Origin: Plasmodium relictum
Taxonomy: Eukaryota; Apicomplexa; Aconoidasida; Haemosporida; Plasmodiidae
DNA length: 64,000 nt
Assembly: GCF_900005765.1 (NCBI RefSeq)
Contig: NW_021628421.1
Coordinates: forward strand, 5,001 to 69,000
Reading direction: 5' to 3'
In this document: positions 1-10,900 of the stretch, one piece after another
Position numbering within the stretch: position 1 is the first letter of the stretch
Layout: every line of letters starts with the position of its first letter
The notes under the pieces: generated by a model
The model's input: the letters and a program-made list of their open reading frames with translations, nothing else
What the model was told of the DNA's origin: nothing
Database searches by the model: none
Made by a program: the position numbers and the translations under genes

Positions 1-101
1 TAGTTATATTCCTTTAATCACGCACATGTGTAATTAAGTTTTATCAAGGAAAAACTTAAAACTACATATTAATTAAGGACGATGAATTTATTCATTGACC
101 A
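1..101 (-). repeat. LTR family A, 5' part, cut by window edge
   Basis: The reverse complement begins TGGTCAATGAATAAATTCAT and matches the first ~100 bases of the LTR at 1801-2314. It ends at 101 with the terminal CA of the inverted TG end. Only the 5' part lies in the window. Confidence 0.75.
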
Positions 102-242
102 ATTCTACAGTATATTTATATTAGGAGTACATAAATATTTATAGTAAATGAAATAAGTAGAAATTCATTTGCATGCTACTTATCAATTTGATTCTTTAAA
201 CTTACTATAAAAGTAAAATGGAAAATTGATAAACCAGCGCAC

Positions 243-300
<58 letters not shown>

Positions 301-620
301 TCAGATTCTTTTTTTTAATGAATATTACATTAACTTGACCATAAATTATAATAATTTGCAGTAAATGATAAAAAATTGAAAAACTATGTAAAGATAGTAT
401 TAAAATTTTAATGTATTTAGAAATACAAAATATCTATATAGTTATCAATAATTCAAGGATATTAAATATAAAATAAATAAAATATTTTTTTTATTATATA
501 GAGAACTTATATAGGGAATATATTATTACCTATAATAGATAAGATAACAAGTAAAGACGTATATACGTGACATTTATTAGTTTTTAATGTTTAAAATATT
601 ATAATATAGTACTCTAGTAA
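102..620. other. AT-rich spacer with (AT)n microsatellite
   Basis: No coding frame or LTR similarity was recognised. An (AT)n tract of about 50 bases lies at roughly 245-296. Confidence 0.6.
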
Positions 621-1267
621 TGGGTTAGTCAATGAAAGATATTATTAATCTTTTATAGAATAATAGTTACTTTTTCATACAGAAAATAGTAAGTTAACCT
701 TTCATTTTCTACTTTTAAAAAAAAAAAAAATTATGGCCCTTTTTTTTTTTAGATATGTATTATTTTTGTTAAATTTATTTTTATTCATTTAAAAAAAAAA
801 GAAACATGTTTTTTTATGATGAAAGATTTAATGGAGATGTTTCTGTAAAATTTTTGTTGTAAAATATAAATAATTTTTAAACAAAAGAAGTTTTAAAACG
901 AAAAGAAAACAAAGATTTTGTTTTTATTAATATAATACTTTATTTTTACATATTTTTGAAATATTGTTAATAGCTATAATTTATATTTATTTGTTTGTTT
1001 TAGTTTATTATTTTATATAATCAATAATATTAATAGGGATTTAGATTTTTAATTAAAAAATAAAATTTTAATTTTATTAAAATAAATAAATGATTTTTAA
1101 ATGAAATTTTATCAGTTAAGTAAATTATAATTATAAAATATATATATTAGTAGATATATATATATTTTTGCAACAAATAAAATTAATAGAGGAAACATCT
1201 TTATATTCTTCTTATTAACTTTTTTCTTCAATACCTTAGAAAAGTCATAAACACTCAATTAATAACA
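621..1267 (+). repeat. Solo LTR, family C
   Basis: It begins TGGGTTAGTCAATGAAAGAT and carries the family C signature: a 'catacagaaaatag' block, a poly(A)/poly(T) middle, 'aataaaattaatagaggaaa' and an end near 'caattaataaca'. It is diverged from the better copies at 33489-34095 and 34998-35634. No internal retroelement sequence flanks it, so it is read as a solo LTR. Confidence 0.7.
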
Positions 1268-1800
1268 ATAGTCACATAATGCATAAAAAATATTTTATTT
1301 ATATAAACAATGTAATGTCTTAAAAAAATTTATATCTCCAAATTTGTTTTTTCTTTATTTTATGTAATCTTCTAAAAAAATATCATCCTCATTTTTTTTT
1401 TAAAGAAAGTAATAATCATAATTTAATATTCACAAAAAAACATATGTAAATAAATATATATATTCTTAATTTATGGACTCTGAAAATATAAATCATTTAA
1501 AGTTGCATATGTCTTTGGAATTTGTAAATTTGGATAATTCAAGAATGTATTGCAATGTTGCACACATAAAAAGATTACCATCCAGAATATTAATCACATG
1601 AGTATACGATAATGTTTTTAAGTAGATCTTCAGGATTCTCTGAAATAATCTAGATGAACTGAAAAGTCTTTATAATAATTTATTTTACTATTTCATATAT
1701 TTGAAAAGCTTAGTAATAAGTCTCTATTGATCAAACATTTAAATAACATAACTTATAATTCACAATAAAAGCATTAATTTAAAAAACGTGATTTGTTGAT
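1268..1800. other. Noncoding spacer of higher complexity
   Basis: The stretch 1470-1760 has fewer homopolymers than its surroundings but no open frame on either strand. It may be very old decayed sequence. No gene is supported. Confidence 0.45.
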
Positions 1801-2314
1801 TGGTCAATGAATAAATTTATTGCCCTTAATTAATATGAAGTTTTAAGTTTTCCTTAATAGGACTTATTTATACATGTGCATAATTAATTGAATAACACTA
1901 ACCAATTGGTAAGAACAAATTTTTTTTTGTCTTACCTAGGAGTTCATTGCATACAAAAACTAAAGTACTAGTACTATGACCAACTTAGTGTGTCAAATAA
2001 AAATTTTTTTTTTTAGGTATATCTCAGTTATATTAATATCATTCTATTTTTTTTAGTATATTTTTTTTTGCACATTTTTTTCTGTGGTAGAAGTAGTGAA
2101 GGAGAAAAGGATGCTAAGTGGATCTCTTTAATTAAATTTTTATTTAACTTATATAGATTTTAGTTTTTTTTAAAAAGTGATTTAGTTAATTTTGTATTAT
2201 ATAGCAACTTTAATACAAAATTATAAAGGAGTCCTAAATTTTGCTCTTTATTAACTTAGATATTAAATATTCATCACTTTTATTAAATTAGTTGAATAAC
2301 CAATTAATAAATCA
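1801..2314 (+). repeat. Solo LTR, family A
   Basis: This copy is 514 bp, starting TGGTCAATGAATAAATTTAT and ending CAATTAATAAATCA, so the TG...CA ends are intact. Family A also carries 'tgaccaacttagtgtg' and 'ggagtcctaaattttgctct', found again at 16814-17981 and 26788-27302. It directly abuts the LTR-B that follows. No matching 5-bp flanks are visible. Confidence 0.8.
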
Positions 2315-2892
2315 TTAAAAAAAAATTTTATTAATCTTTTGTAATATAAAATTAGCTTACTAAGGAAAATAGAAGTCAGTTACGTACTGACTCTAGTTGT
2401 AAAAAAAAAAAAAAAAATATATTTATAAACATATTTTTTTTGTTTAATTTTATATATATCTTTGTAATTTAAAAAAAAAAAAAATATATTTATAAACATA
2501 TTTTTTTTGTTTAATTTTATATATATCTTTGTAATTTAAAAAAAAAAAAAATTTTTTTTAATTTTTTCTTTTGGAAATTATTGGCGTTTTGGATTAAAAA
2601 GAGAATTAATTTTTCCTTATATAAAAATTAATATATGAAAGTGTGAATTTTTTGTTGCATTCGATTTGTATATTTTGAAATAACATTGAATAACTCAAAG
2701 TTTAATTTTTGTCATTTGTAAGAACTTAATTTTGTGTGTATATTTAATTAAAAGAATATATATATTAAATATGACTATATATAATAAAAATAAGTATATA
2801 CAAACTAAAAATCAGTATAGTTATACATGCTCTTTGTTAAATTGTTTGTTTAATACCCTAGCAAAGTCATTAAACAGCCAATGAGTAAATCA
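2315..2892 (+). repeat. LTR family B, eroded 5' end
   Basis: The copy keeps the family B core (an 'aaaattagcttact' and 'gtactgactctagtt' block, then 'tacatgctctttgttaaatt') and ends GAGTAAATCA. Its 5' terminus is degenerate where it meets LTR-A. It contains a short tandem duplication, listed separately. Confidence 0.75.
2401..2537 (+). repeat. Two-copy direct tandem repeat inside LTR-B
   Basis: A unit of about 67-70 bases (an A-run, then 'tatatttataaacatatttt', 'ttgtttaattttatatatat' and 'ctttgtaattt') occurs twice back to back, at about 2401-2470 and 2471-2537. The copies differ mainly in A-run length. Other family B copies carry this segment only once. Confidence 0.85.
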
Positions 2893-3693
2893 CATGATAC
2901 GATCTAAATGAAAAAAAAATGAAAAATAAGAATAAAAAATATGAAAATTAAGAAAAAAAAAAAGTGAAAATAAAAAAAAATAAAAATAGGAATTTCTAGC
3001 AATGAAAATGTATAAATATAACTATTATAAAATTAGTAACAATTAAGAATTATCTTCTATTAAAATATAACGATGAAACAAAAATGACATTACGTAAAAT
3101 TAATTATAGCACCGAATTATTGAATATTTTATTTTTATGAAGTTGTAACAATGTTATGATGTGGTAATTAAATCTTTGTAATAAGAAAGTAATGAATGGA
3201 TATTATAGTGGCATAACTAATAATTATTTTTACATAAAGATATAAGATTTAAAAATATAAGTGGAAATAATTCGATATAAATTATAATAATGCTAGTTAT
3301 GGTGTAAATTATACAAATAATAATATCGAATACATTTTTAAAATAGAATAATTAGTAAAGCTTCACTTTAATATTCATATAAAAATATAATGATTAGTTA
3401 AAATTTAATAATACTAGAAAACATAAATGCAGCAGATATTTTTTTTTGCATGCATAATTTTTTAAAATGTAAATAAGAAATGTGTTTTATAGAAATTATA
3501 ATAAAGATGTTTTTAATGTTGTAAAAATAAAAATAATATTATATTATTATAAAATTCATTAATTTAATAATAGTAATGGAAAAATTATTACTTATTATTT
3601 TGTATTTTTATATATACAAAGTTCATATATTTTTTATTGTATTTTAAAATTGTATTATGATATATAGAAAAATTTATCTACTTTTTTCATTAC
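2893..3693. other. AT-rich spacer without recognised gene
   Basis: Low-complexity A/T sequence with many stops in all frames. Nothing recognised. Confidence 0.5.
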
Positions 3694-4223
3694 TGGTTGA
3701 TAACATATGTTAATAGCCTTTTATAATATATAAAGTTACTTCACTAGTTAGGAAAGTACATGCCAGTTATGTACCGACACTAGTGAAGAAAAAATTTTAT
3801 AATTTTTTTTTGGGGGTTTCTTTTTAATTGAAAAGAGAATTAATTTTTACTTATATAAAAATTAATTTATGAAAGTATGAATTTTGTGTTGTATTCGATT
3901 TGTATATTTCGAAATAACAATGAATAACTTTGAATTTAATTTTTTTATTTATTATAATTTAGTTATTTTTATACGTTTCTAAATTAAAAGAATATGCTTA
4001 TTCTTTGTAAATAAATACATATTCGCCAAAGTAAATATATATCTGTTAGGAAATATAAAATTGTTTAATTCAAATTAAATGTTATATATTATAAATATTT
4101 CCATATGTAATATAAGAATAAGTATATATATCAAAAAATCAGTATATTTATATATACATGCTCTTTATTAATTTGCTTGTTTAATAATCTAGCAAAGTCA
4201 AGCAATAGGCAATTAATAAATCA
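3694..4223 (+). repeat. Solo LTR, family B
   Basis: 530 bp, from TGGTTGATAACATATGTTAA to CAATTAATAAATCA. It has the family B blocks 'aaagttacttcactagttag' and 'tacatgctctttattaattt'. Immediately downstream is 'agtattgagcaaacatatta', the interior of an LTR end in the opposite orientation. The LTR-B at 19132-19644 has the same kind of junction. Confidence 0.8.
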
Positions 4224-4300
4224 AGTATTGAGCAAACATATTAATAAAGAGATTATAGAAATGTCTCTATTTATTTTAATTATTATAAAAATATATTTAT
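4224..4300 (-). repeat. LTR-C/B 3'-end fragment, inverted
   Basis: The run 'agtattgagcaaacatatta' followed by 'ataaagag' and 'tttataatatt'-like sequence matches the inverted 3' terminal part of family C. The last ~40 bases of the LTR are missing. The stretch that follows, to 4485, is unassigned AT-rich DNA. Confidence 0.5.
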
Positions 4301-4485
4301 ACTATTAATACTGAAAACTTTCAAGAATATTCAACAATTATATTAATAAAGAGTAAATAGATAAATATCTACCAACTTTAATTGAATTTTATTACTTCTC
4401 TTATGTAAAAGTTAAATTTAAAGTTAATTAAATGTTTAATTATTTTTAAATGTATAAGCATTAGAACGCAAATTATATATAATTT

Positions 4486-5075
4486 TGGTTAAAAATTTTA
4501 TTATTAACCTTTTATATAAATATAGTTCATACAGAAAATAGAGAGTTAGTCGTGCATTTTCTAGTTTAAAAAGAAAAAAAGATTTCTAATAAGAATGTTT
4601 TTGGTAAAATTTTTGTTGTCAAATCGAATTAATTTTAAAAAAAAAAATTAAATTTGAAATTAAGAAAATAAAAAGGATTATGTTTTAATTTTTTTTTAAT
4701 TTATTTTACATAATCAATAATCTTAATGAGTATTTAAATTCTTAATAAGAATAGAATGCATATTTTTATTAAAGTAAATAAATATCTTTGAAGAAATAAT
4801 TGATTAATCATGAAACTGTATGTTTAAAGTTTACTTATTAACAATACAAATATATTTTTATAATAAATAAAATCAGTAAAGACATCTGTGCATGTTCTTT
4901 ATTAATTTGTTTACTCTATACTCAAGAAAAGTCACTGAAAGGGAAATTAAAAAATTAGTAGAATAAATATAATAATTTTAATTATTAAAATCATTAGAGG
5001 AATCTTTATATCCTCTTAATTTGCTTGTTCAATATTCTAGAAAAGTCATTGAATGGGCATTTAATAAACTCCTCA
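4486..5075 (+). repeat. LTR family C, composite; left arm of palindrome
   Basis: It begins TGGTTAAAAATTTTATTATT and follows family C through 'aataaaatcagtaaagacat' to a first LTR-like end near 4958. A second LTR 3' end, with 'ttctagaaaagtcattgaat', follows directly to about 5070. The composite is mirrored almost exactly in the next feature. Confidence 0.7.
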
Positions 5076-5617
5076 ATTTAATTTTTCAATTTTGAAAAGT
5101 TCATAATTTTTTCTTTCCTACAACATGCAGTAATTTTATATCATTGATTTATTAATTTATTGTTCAAAGACTTTTCTAGAATATTGAACAAGCAAATTAA
5201 GAGGATATAAAGATTCCTCTAATGATTTTAATAATTAAAATTATTATATTTATTCTACTAATTTTTTAATTTCCCTTTCAGTGACTTTTCTTGAGTATAG
5301 AGTAAACAAATTAATAAAGAACATGCACAGATGTCTTTACTGATTTTATTTATTATAAAAATATATTTGTATTGTTAATAAGTAAACTTTAAACATACAG
5401 TTTCATGATTAATCAATTATTTCTTCAAAGATATTTATTTACTTTAATAAAAATATGCATTCTATTCTTATTAAGAATTTAAATACTCATTAAGATTATT
5501 GATTATGTAAAATAAATTAAAAAAAAATTAAAACATAATCCTTTTTATTTTCTTTTTTAATTTCAAATTTAATTTTTATTATTTGAAAATTAATTCGATT
5601 TGACAAACATTTTACAA
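4605..5617. repeat. Near-perfect inverted repeat, arms ~370-440 bp
   Basis: Positions x and 10216-x are complementary without any indel from 4681-5047 against 5169-5535. This was checked at several anchors (4680/5536, 4741/5475, 4921/5295, 5047/5169). Similarity continues outward with small gaps to about 4605 and 5617. The spacer is ~121 bp. The arms consist of composite LTR-C sequence. Confidence 0.9.
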
Positions 5618-5655
5618 ATACATTTTTATTTAATGTTTCATTTCACAAAAGAAAC
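5140..5655 (-). repeat. LTR family C, inverted; right arm of palindrome
   Basis: This is the reverse complement of the composite LTR-C at 4486-5075. It extends somewhat further toward the LTR 5' side than the palindrome arm, then breaks into a plus-strand LTR-C near 5660. Confidence 0.75.
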
Positions 5656-5659
5656 AAAA

Positions 5660-6177
5660 AAAAAAATTCCACTTTTTTATTGTGTGTATTTTTGTTAAAT
5701 TTATTTTTATTCATTAAAAAAACAAAATATTTTTTTTTTTTTTGGAATGAAAAATTAAATAAATATTTTTTTGTGAAATTTTTGTGAAATCGAATTTATT
5801 TTTAAATAATAAAAATTAAATTCAAAATTAAAAATAAAAATAAAAAGGATTTTGTTTTTTCTATTATTTAATTTTTAAGTTTTTTTTTACAAGACCATTA
5901 ATAATTTAATTTTATTTGTTTGTTTTAAAAATTATTTTACATATGATTGATAGCTTTAATGAGGATTTAAATTTTTAATAAAAATATGTGTATTTTTATT
6001 ACAGTAAATAAATTCCTTTATAGAAACAATTTATAAGTTACTTAAACTATGTATTTAAAGTTTACGTACTGGCAATATAAATATATTTCTACAATAAATA
6101 AAATCAGTAAAGGAATGTGCATGCTCTTTATTAATATGTTTTCTTAATACTCTAGAAAAATCGAATGGGCAATTAAG
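5660..6177 (+). repeat. LTR family C, 5' truncated
   Basis: It begins inside the family at 'gtgtgtatttttgttaaatt'. It runs through 'aataaaatcagtaaaggaat' and 'gcatgctctttattaatatg' to 'gaatgggcaattaagaaata'. About 100 bases of the LTR 5' end are missing at the junction with the inverted copy. Confidence 0.7.
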
Positions 6178-6269
6178 AAATAAATTAGAGGAAAGATTTT
6201 TTTTTCTTTTTACAAGTTTTTGTTAATTATATTATCAAGATTTAACTATTATTATTTTTTTTTTTTTTG

Positions 6270-6686
6270 TTTTTTGTCGAATTTTATTCGTTGAATTTTA
6301 CAGTCGAATTAGTTTTTGAAGCTGTAAAAAATTAAATTCAAGTTTAAAAAAAAAAAAGGATTTTGTTTTTATTAGTATTTAACTTTTACGCATTTTTTAA
6401 AAACTGTTATTAATTTAAATTTAAATTTGTATGTTTAGTTTTAAAGGATTATTTTACTTATAATAAATAGTTTTAATGAGGATTTGAGTTTTTAATAAAA
6501 TAAGTGTAATTTTTGTTGAAGTAAATAAATGCTTAATTATATAAACTATATGTATAAAGTTTGTTCATTTGTGCCATCAATATAACTTTTAAATTAATTA
6601 AAATTAGGATGGATATCTATGCATGATCTTTATTAATTTGTTTTTTTATATTGTAGCAAAGCCCTTAAACAGCATATTTGTAAATC
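6270..6686 (+). repeat. LTR family C, 5' truncated and diverged
   Basis: Family C order is kept: 'aaaggattttgtttttatta', 'ttttaatgaggatttgagtt', 'gcatgatctttattaatttg', with a terminal GTAAATCA at 6686. It is more diverged than the preceding copy. Confidence 0.6.
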
Positions 6687-7905
6687 ACCATACTATGATG
6701 AAATTTAAGATCATGGTAATGGAGTAATATAAATTATAATATTATATTTGTTTCACTGGTAATTTTAATTATACACATTAGAACTCAATAAAGAATTATT
6801 TAAATATTAGTAATAAAAATAAGTAATATTACAATATATCATGAATGCTCTTATTAGAAAAAAGTAAATAATGAGAAATGGAATGAAAATTTAAAAATAA
6901 AAATTCTAACGAAAATTAAAGAAAAAAACAAAAAATAAATAAAATAAAACTCATTAAAATTAAATTTACTATTATGTGATTCATATTTTTTTTGTTCTTA
7001 TTCAATTATCCACATAGTATTAGTTAGATGAAGAGAAATGAAAAATTTATATAAGATTAACATCAATTTTTTATTCTAAACATATTGACTAATTCCATGT
7101 TTCTTAGTAATTGTTTTTTTATATCCATATTAAAGATCATATTTAATTTTTTTTTCTTAACAAAATTTTTTTTTGTGTTACATTAAAAGTAAGTCTCTTT
7201 AAATCTAAAGTATTTTAGTGTATTTAAAATATATTTACAAATATACTCTTTTTTTTTTTAATCTCCATTTAATGCATATAAAAACTAAATAGTAAATCTA
7301 GGTTTAATCTTATTTTTCTTTTCTTTTTTATCTTAATTTTCTTACGTTTTATTTACTTAAGCAGTAGCACATATAACATGAAATGTAAAATTTATGCTTC
7401 ATCAAAAAAAAAATAAGTGAATTTGATTATTTCTTTATTCTAAGTGTAGCTCGTAAATTCTGAAACGTAATAATTTTATTAAGAATCTTATTTTTTATAT
7501 TTATCATAATGATTGATATTTTATAATAATGGCTAAACTTATTTTAATATATTTTCTTTCATTTTAGGTATAAGCATATGCATGCTCTTTTTTTTTCTAT
7601 TTTTTCTACTATGTTTTCTGCTTGATATGGTTTCAATTTTCTAGCCATATGCATTCAACATCTTATTGATGTAATTTATTAGATATTATGTGCTTTGTAT
7701 ATATACTATTATTAATTTTATATTTATAATCAAATATTCAATAGAGCTTAGAAAAAAAGTAGCATAAATATATTTTAAAAATTAGGATACAACGGATAAT
7801 TTTAAATTTATACAGAAATTATATATTATTTTTTGAAAGTAATAGGTCATAATTCTTCTAAGTTTTAGGAAAAGAAAAAGCAGTTACATTGAAATCACAT
7901 TAAAT
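6687..7905. other. 5' flank of RBP gene 1
   Basis: Noncoding, with many poly(A)/poly(T) runs as is usual upstream of Plasmodium genes. No promoter motif can be named. A 'gcatgctctttttttttcta' string near 7580 may be an LTR crumb. Confidence 0.45.
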
Positions 7906-10900
7906 ATGAAAAAAATAAGAATTTGGATGATTTATTTATTTTTACTATCTTCTTTTTTTGGTAATAAAATAATTATTTGTGTGTGTATATTTATGTGCAC
8001 ATTACATGTATTTTTAAAGAATTAAATATTATTGTTTGCTATGAAAATTCTTAATTTTCATTTTTTACACTTATAAGTAGATCTAAGTTACGAAGAAGAA
8101 TTTAAAATAACTTCAAATAAATTCAGACCTATTTTAAATAATTTATTACTTGATTCAATTTTAGAAGAAAAAAAAGAATTAAAACATAATTCTTTTAAAC
8201 AACAAAAGAGATTAAAAAAAAAAAAAAAAAATTTAAAAGCTCTTAATTTTCCAAATGAAAGTGGATATTACAAAAGAAATAATAAAAAAAAAAATATATA
8301 TTTATTTAAAAATGCATCACCCGGAAACAAAAAATTTAGTACTAGTTTTAAATCACCACACTTTTCTTATATAAATAAAAATAGTTCATACTTATTTAAA
8401 ATATATAATGCTCAAGGAGAAAAAAAAAATGAAAACTTAAATAATATAATTTACTCTTTTGATCAATCAAAAGGTTTGGAGTCATTTGATAATGATATCT
8501 TAGATAAATATGACAATTTTATTAAAACAATTAATCAAAGTTATTTTAAATCACAAGATTTTGTTGTCTACGCTAATGCTTATTATGATATGTCTCGTTA
8601 CTTTATGATCCTTCGAAGAGGGAATTATGGTTATCTTATATTAGATGGGTTTCCTAAGTTTAGTAATTTAATTAAATGTGCGGAGGATTCTGCAAATTTC
8701 TATGAAAAAGAAAAAGAGGATATGAGAAAGAGAATAAACAAATTAAAATCAATTGAAGGAGAAAATGATAAAAGGAAATTATATGAAGAAGAACTTCTTC
8801 AGTTTAAAAGTAAAATAGAAGAAAATTTAAATAGAACAAATGCATTCATCACCGAATGTGAAGCAAAAAAAAGTGAATCCCTTGAATATTTAAAGAAATA
8901 CTTGATTCCTGAAATTTGCCCTAATCACCAATGCAATGATGTGAAACCTCTTTATAACCATGCTATCAAAGATTATTTAGATGTAGACAAAGTTAAGAAA
9001 AACAATCAAGCAGAGTTATTAAAGGTTATTGAAGAAAGCGTTAATAATAATAATGAATTAATAAGATTAATGGAAGGAAATTTCAGTGAAAAAAAAGTAA
9101 AATATGATTTGATTCTATTAATAGAAGAAATTAATGATATTAGAGAGATCTATAAAAAAAGTACAAAAATTATACTTGATAATATTCTTGATTTAAAAAA
9201 TTATAACAAAAATGCAGATAAAATACAATTTACTGAGGATTCAATTGTGAAAATTCTTACTGATCCTTCATATTCTCTTAAGGGAATTATCATTTATAAT
9301 GAATGGAATGACAAATTAAAAACAAATTTTGATAAAAGAAAAGAAGAAATTGATAATTTATTTTCATTAGAATATCAAAAATTAGATAAAAAGGTTAGTG
9401 AACTAGTTTATCCTGAAAGTATAATATTAGAAAGTAAAAATACTATTTCAAATTCAGAAGGAATATTAGCTGATATAAAACGTATGAATGATGAAGATTT
9501 TGAAAGATTAGAAGATTTAGCATATAATTTTAATAGTTCAAAATTTTCTGATATTAAAAGTGAACTTACTCAGTTATATGCCAATCTAGCCTTACATAAA
9601 ACTAACATAAAAGAAAAATTTGATTCAGGAAATGAGGTATATAATTCTATTATAAATGATCAATCTAATATAGAAAATACGAAATCAAATATAAGAGAAA
9701 AAAATAGTGAATTGCATTTAAAAATACGTGATACCCTAGCAGAAAAAAAAAAAATTGAAGATATCATAGAATCTGCTAATGGCAAACTAAAAATATTAAA
9801 AGATAAGTATAAGGAATTAGAAGATTTAAAAATTGAAATTGAACACTTAAAGAAACAGATCCAACTAAAAAAAGATGAATTAAAAGAATTAAAGCGTCAA
9901 GAAGAGGCATGTAAAGAAGAATCCATAAGAAAAATAAGACAATTTCTAGAAGAAATGAAAAAAAAAATGGATGACTTCAAACTGGTAATGGATTTAAAGG
10001 ATAATGAAAATAAAGATCTCAAAATAATTGAAGCATTAATTAATGAAAAACCCTTTAATAAAAGGGAATATATAGAGAAAAAACAAAAAGCATATGATGA
10101 ATTTAATTCAGCATTAAATTCATTATTTAGCAATGAATTTCTTGAAGAATTCAGAAACATATCTCAATTTATAGTAGAAAAAAAAGCATTAAATTATAAG
10201 GAGTTAGGATCAAGCAGAATTAATGAAATATTAAATGAGGTAACAAAAATGTCTTCCAAAATGGATAAAATTATTAGTGATAAAAGGTCAACTTTAGAAA
10301 AAAAATTAAATCCTGCAAAAAATAACATTACAGAACTATTAAATTATATTGTAGTGAAATCCAGTGAATATATAAATGTTAAAATGAAAAGTTCAATAGA
10401 TAATTTCAATAGGTTATTAAATGAAGCTGCTGAAAATATGGCTAACTACGAAACGAAAAAAGAAACATTTAAGAAGTATGAAAATGATATAAATATAAGA
10501 AAAGGCGAATTCTTAAGAAGTCTTGTTGAAGATGGAAATAAGTTAAACAAAAAAAATTTTTCTCAAGAAATAATAGATCTTGAAGGGACCACTTCTGCTG
10601 TTAAAAATAAAATAATAAAACAAATCATTGATGAACAAAGAGTTATAGATGATATTAAAGAACAATTAGGACTATATAAGAAAATAGAAGCATACTTTGA
10701 TATACATAAAGATAATAATATTGTTAATAATCTTAAGGAGCTAAAAGAACACGTTGATCAAAAAAATATAGATAATAAATTGAATGAATACCAGACAAAG
10801 TTCAATAGTGCTACAAGTTCAATAGAGGGTAGTATTAGTATGATAAACTTTTACAACACAATTATTGATTTTGCTAAAATTTTAAATAACATTATAAATG

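Noticed and set aside
8476-8478. TTG at 8476 as start of RBP gene 1
   Set aside because: The frame is open 393 bases upstream to the splice acceptor at 8080, and exon 1 supplies the signal peptide.
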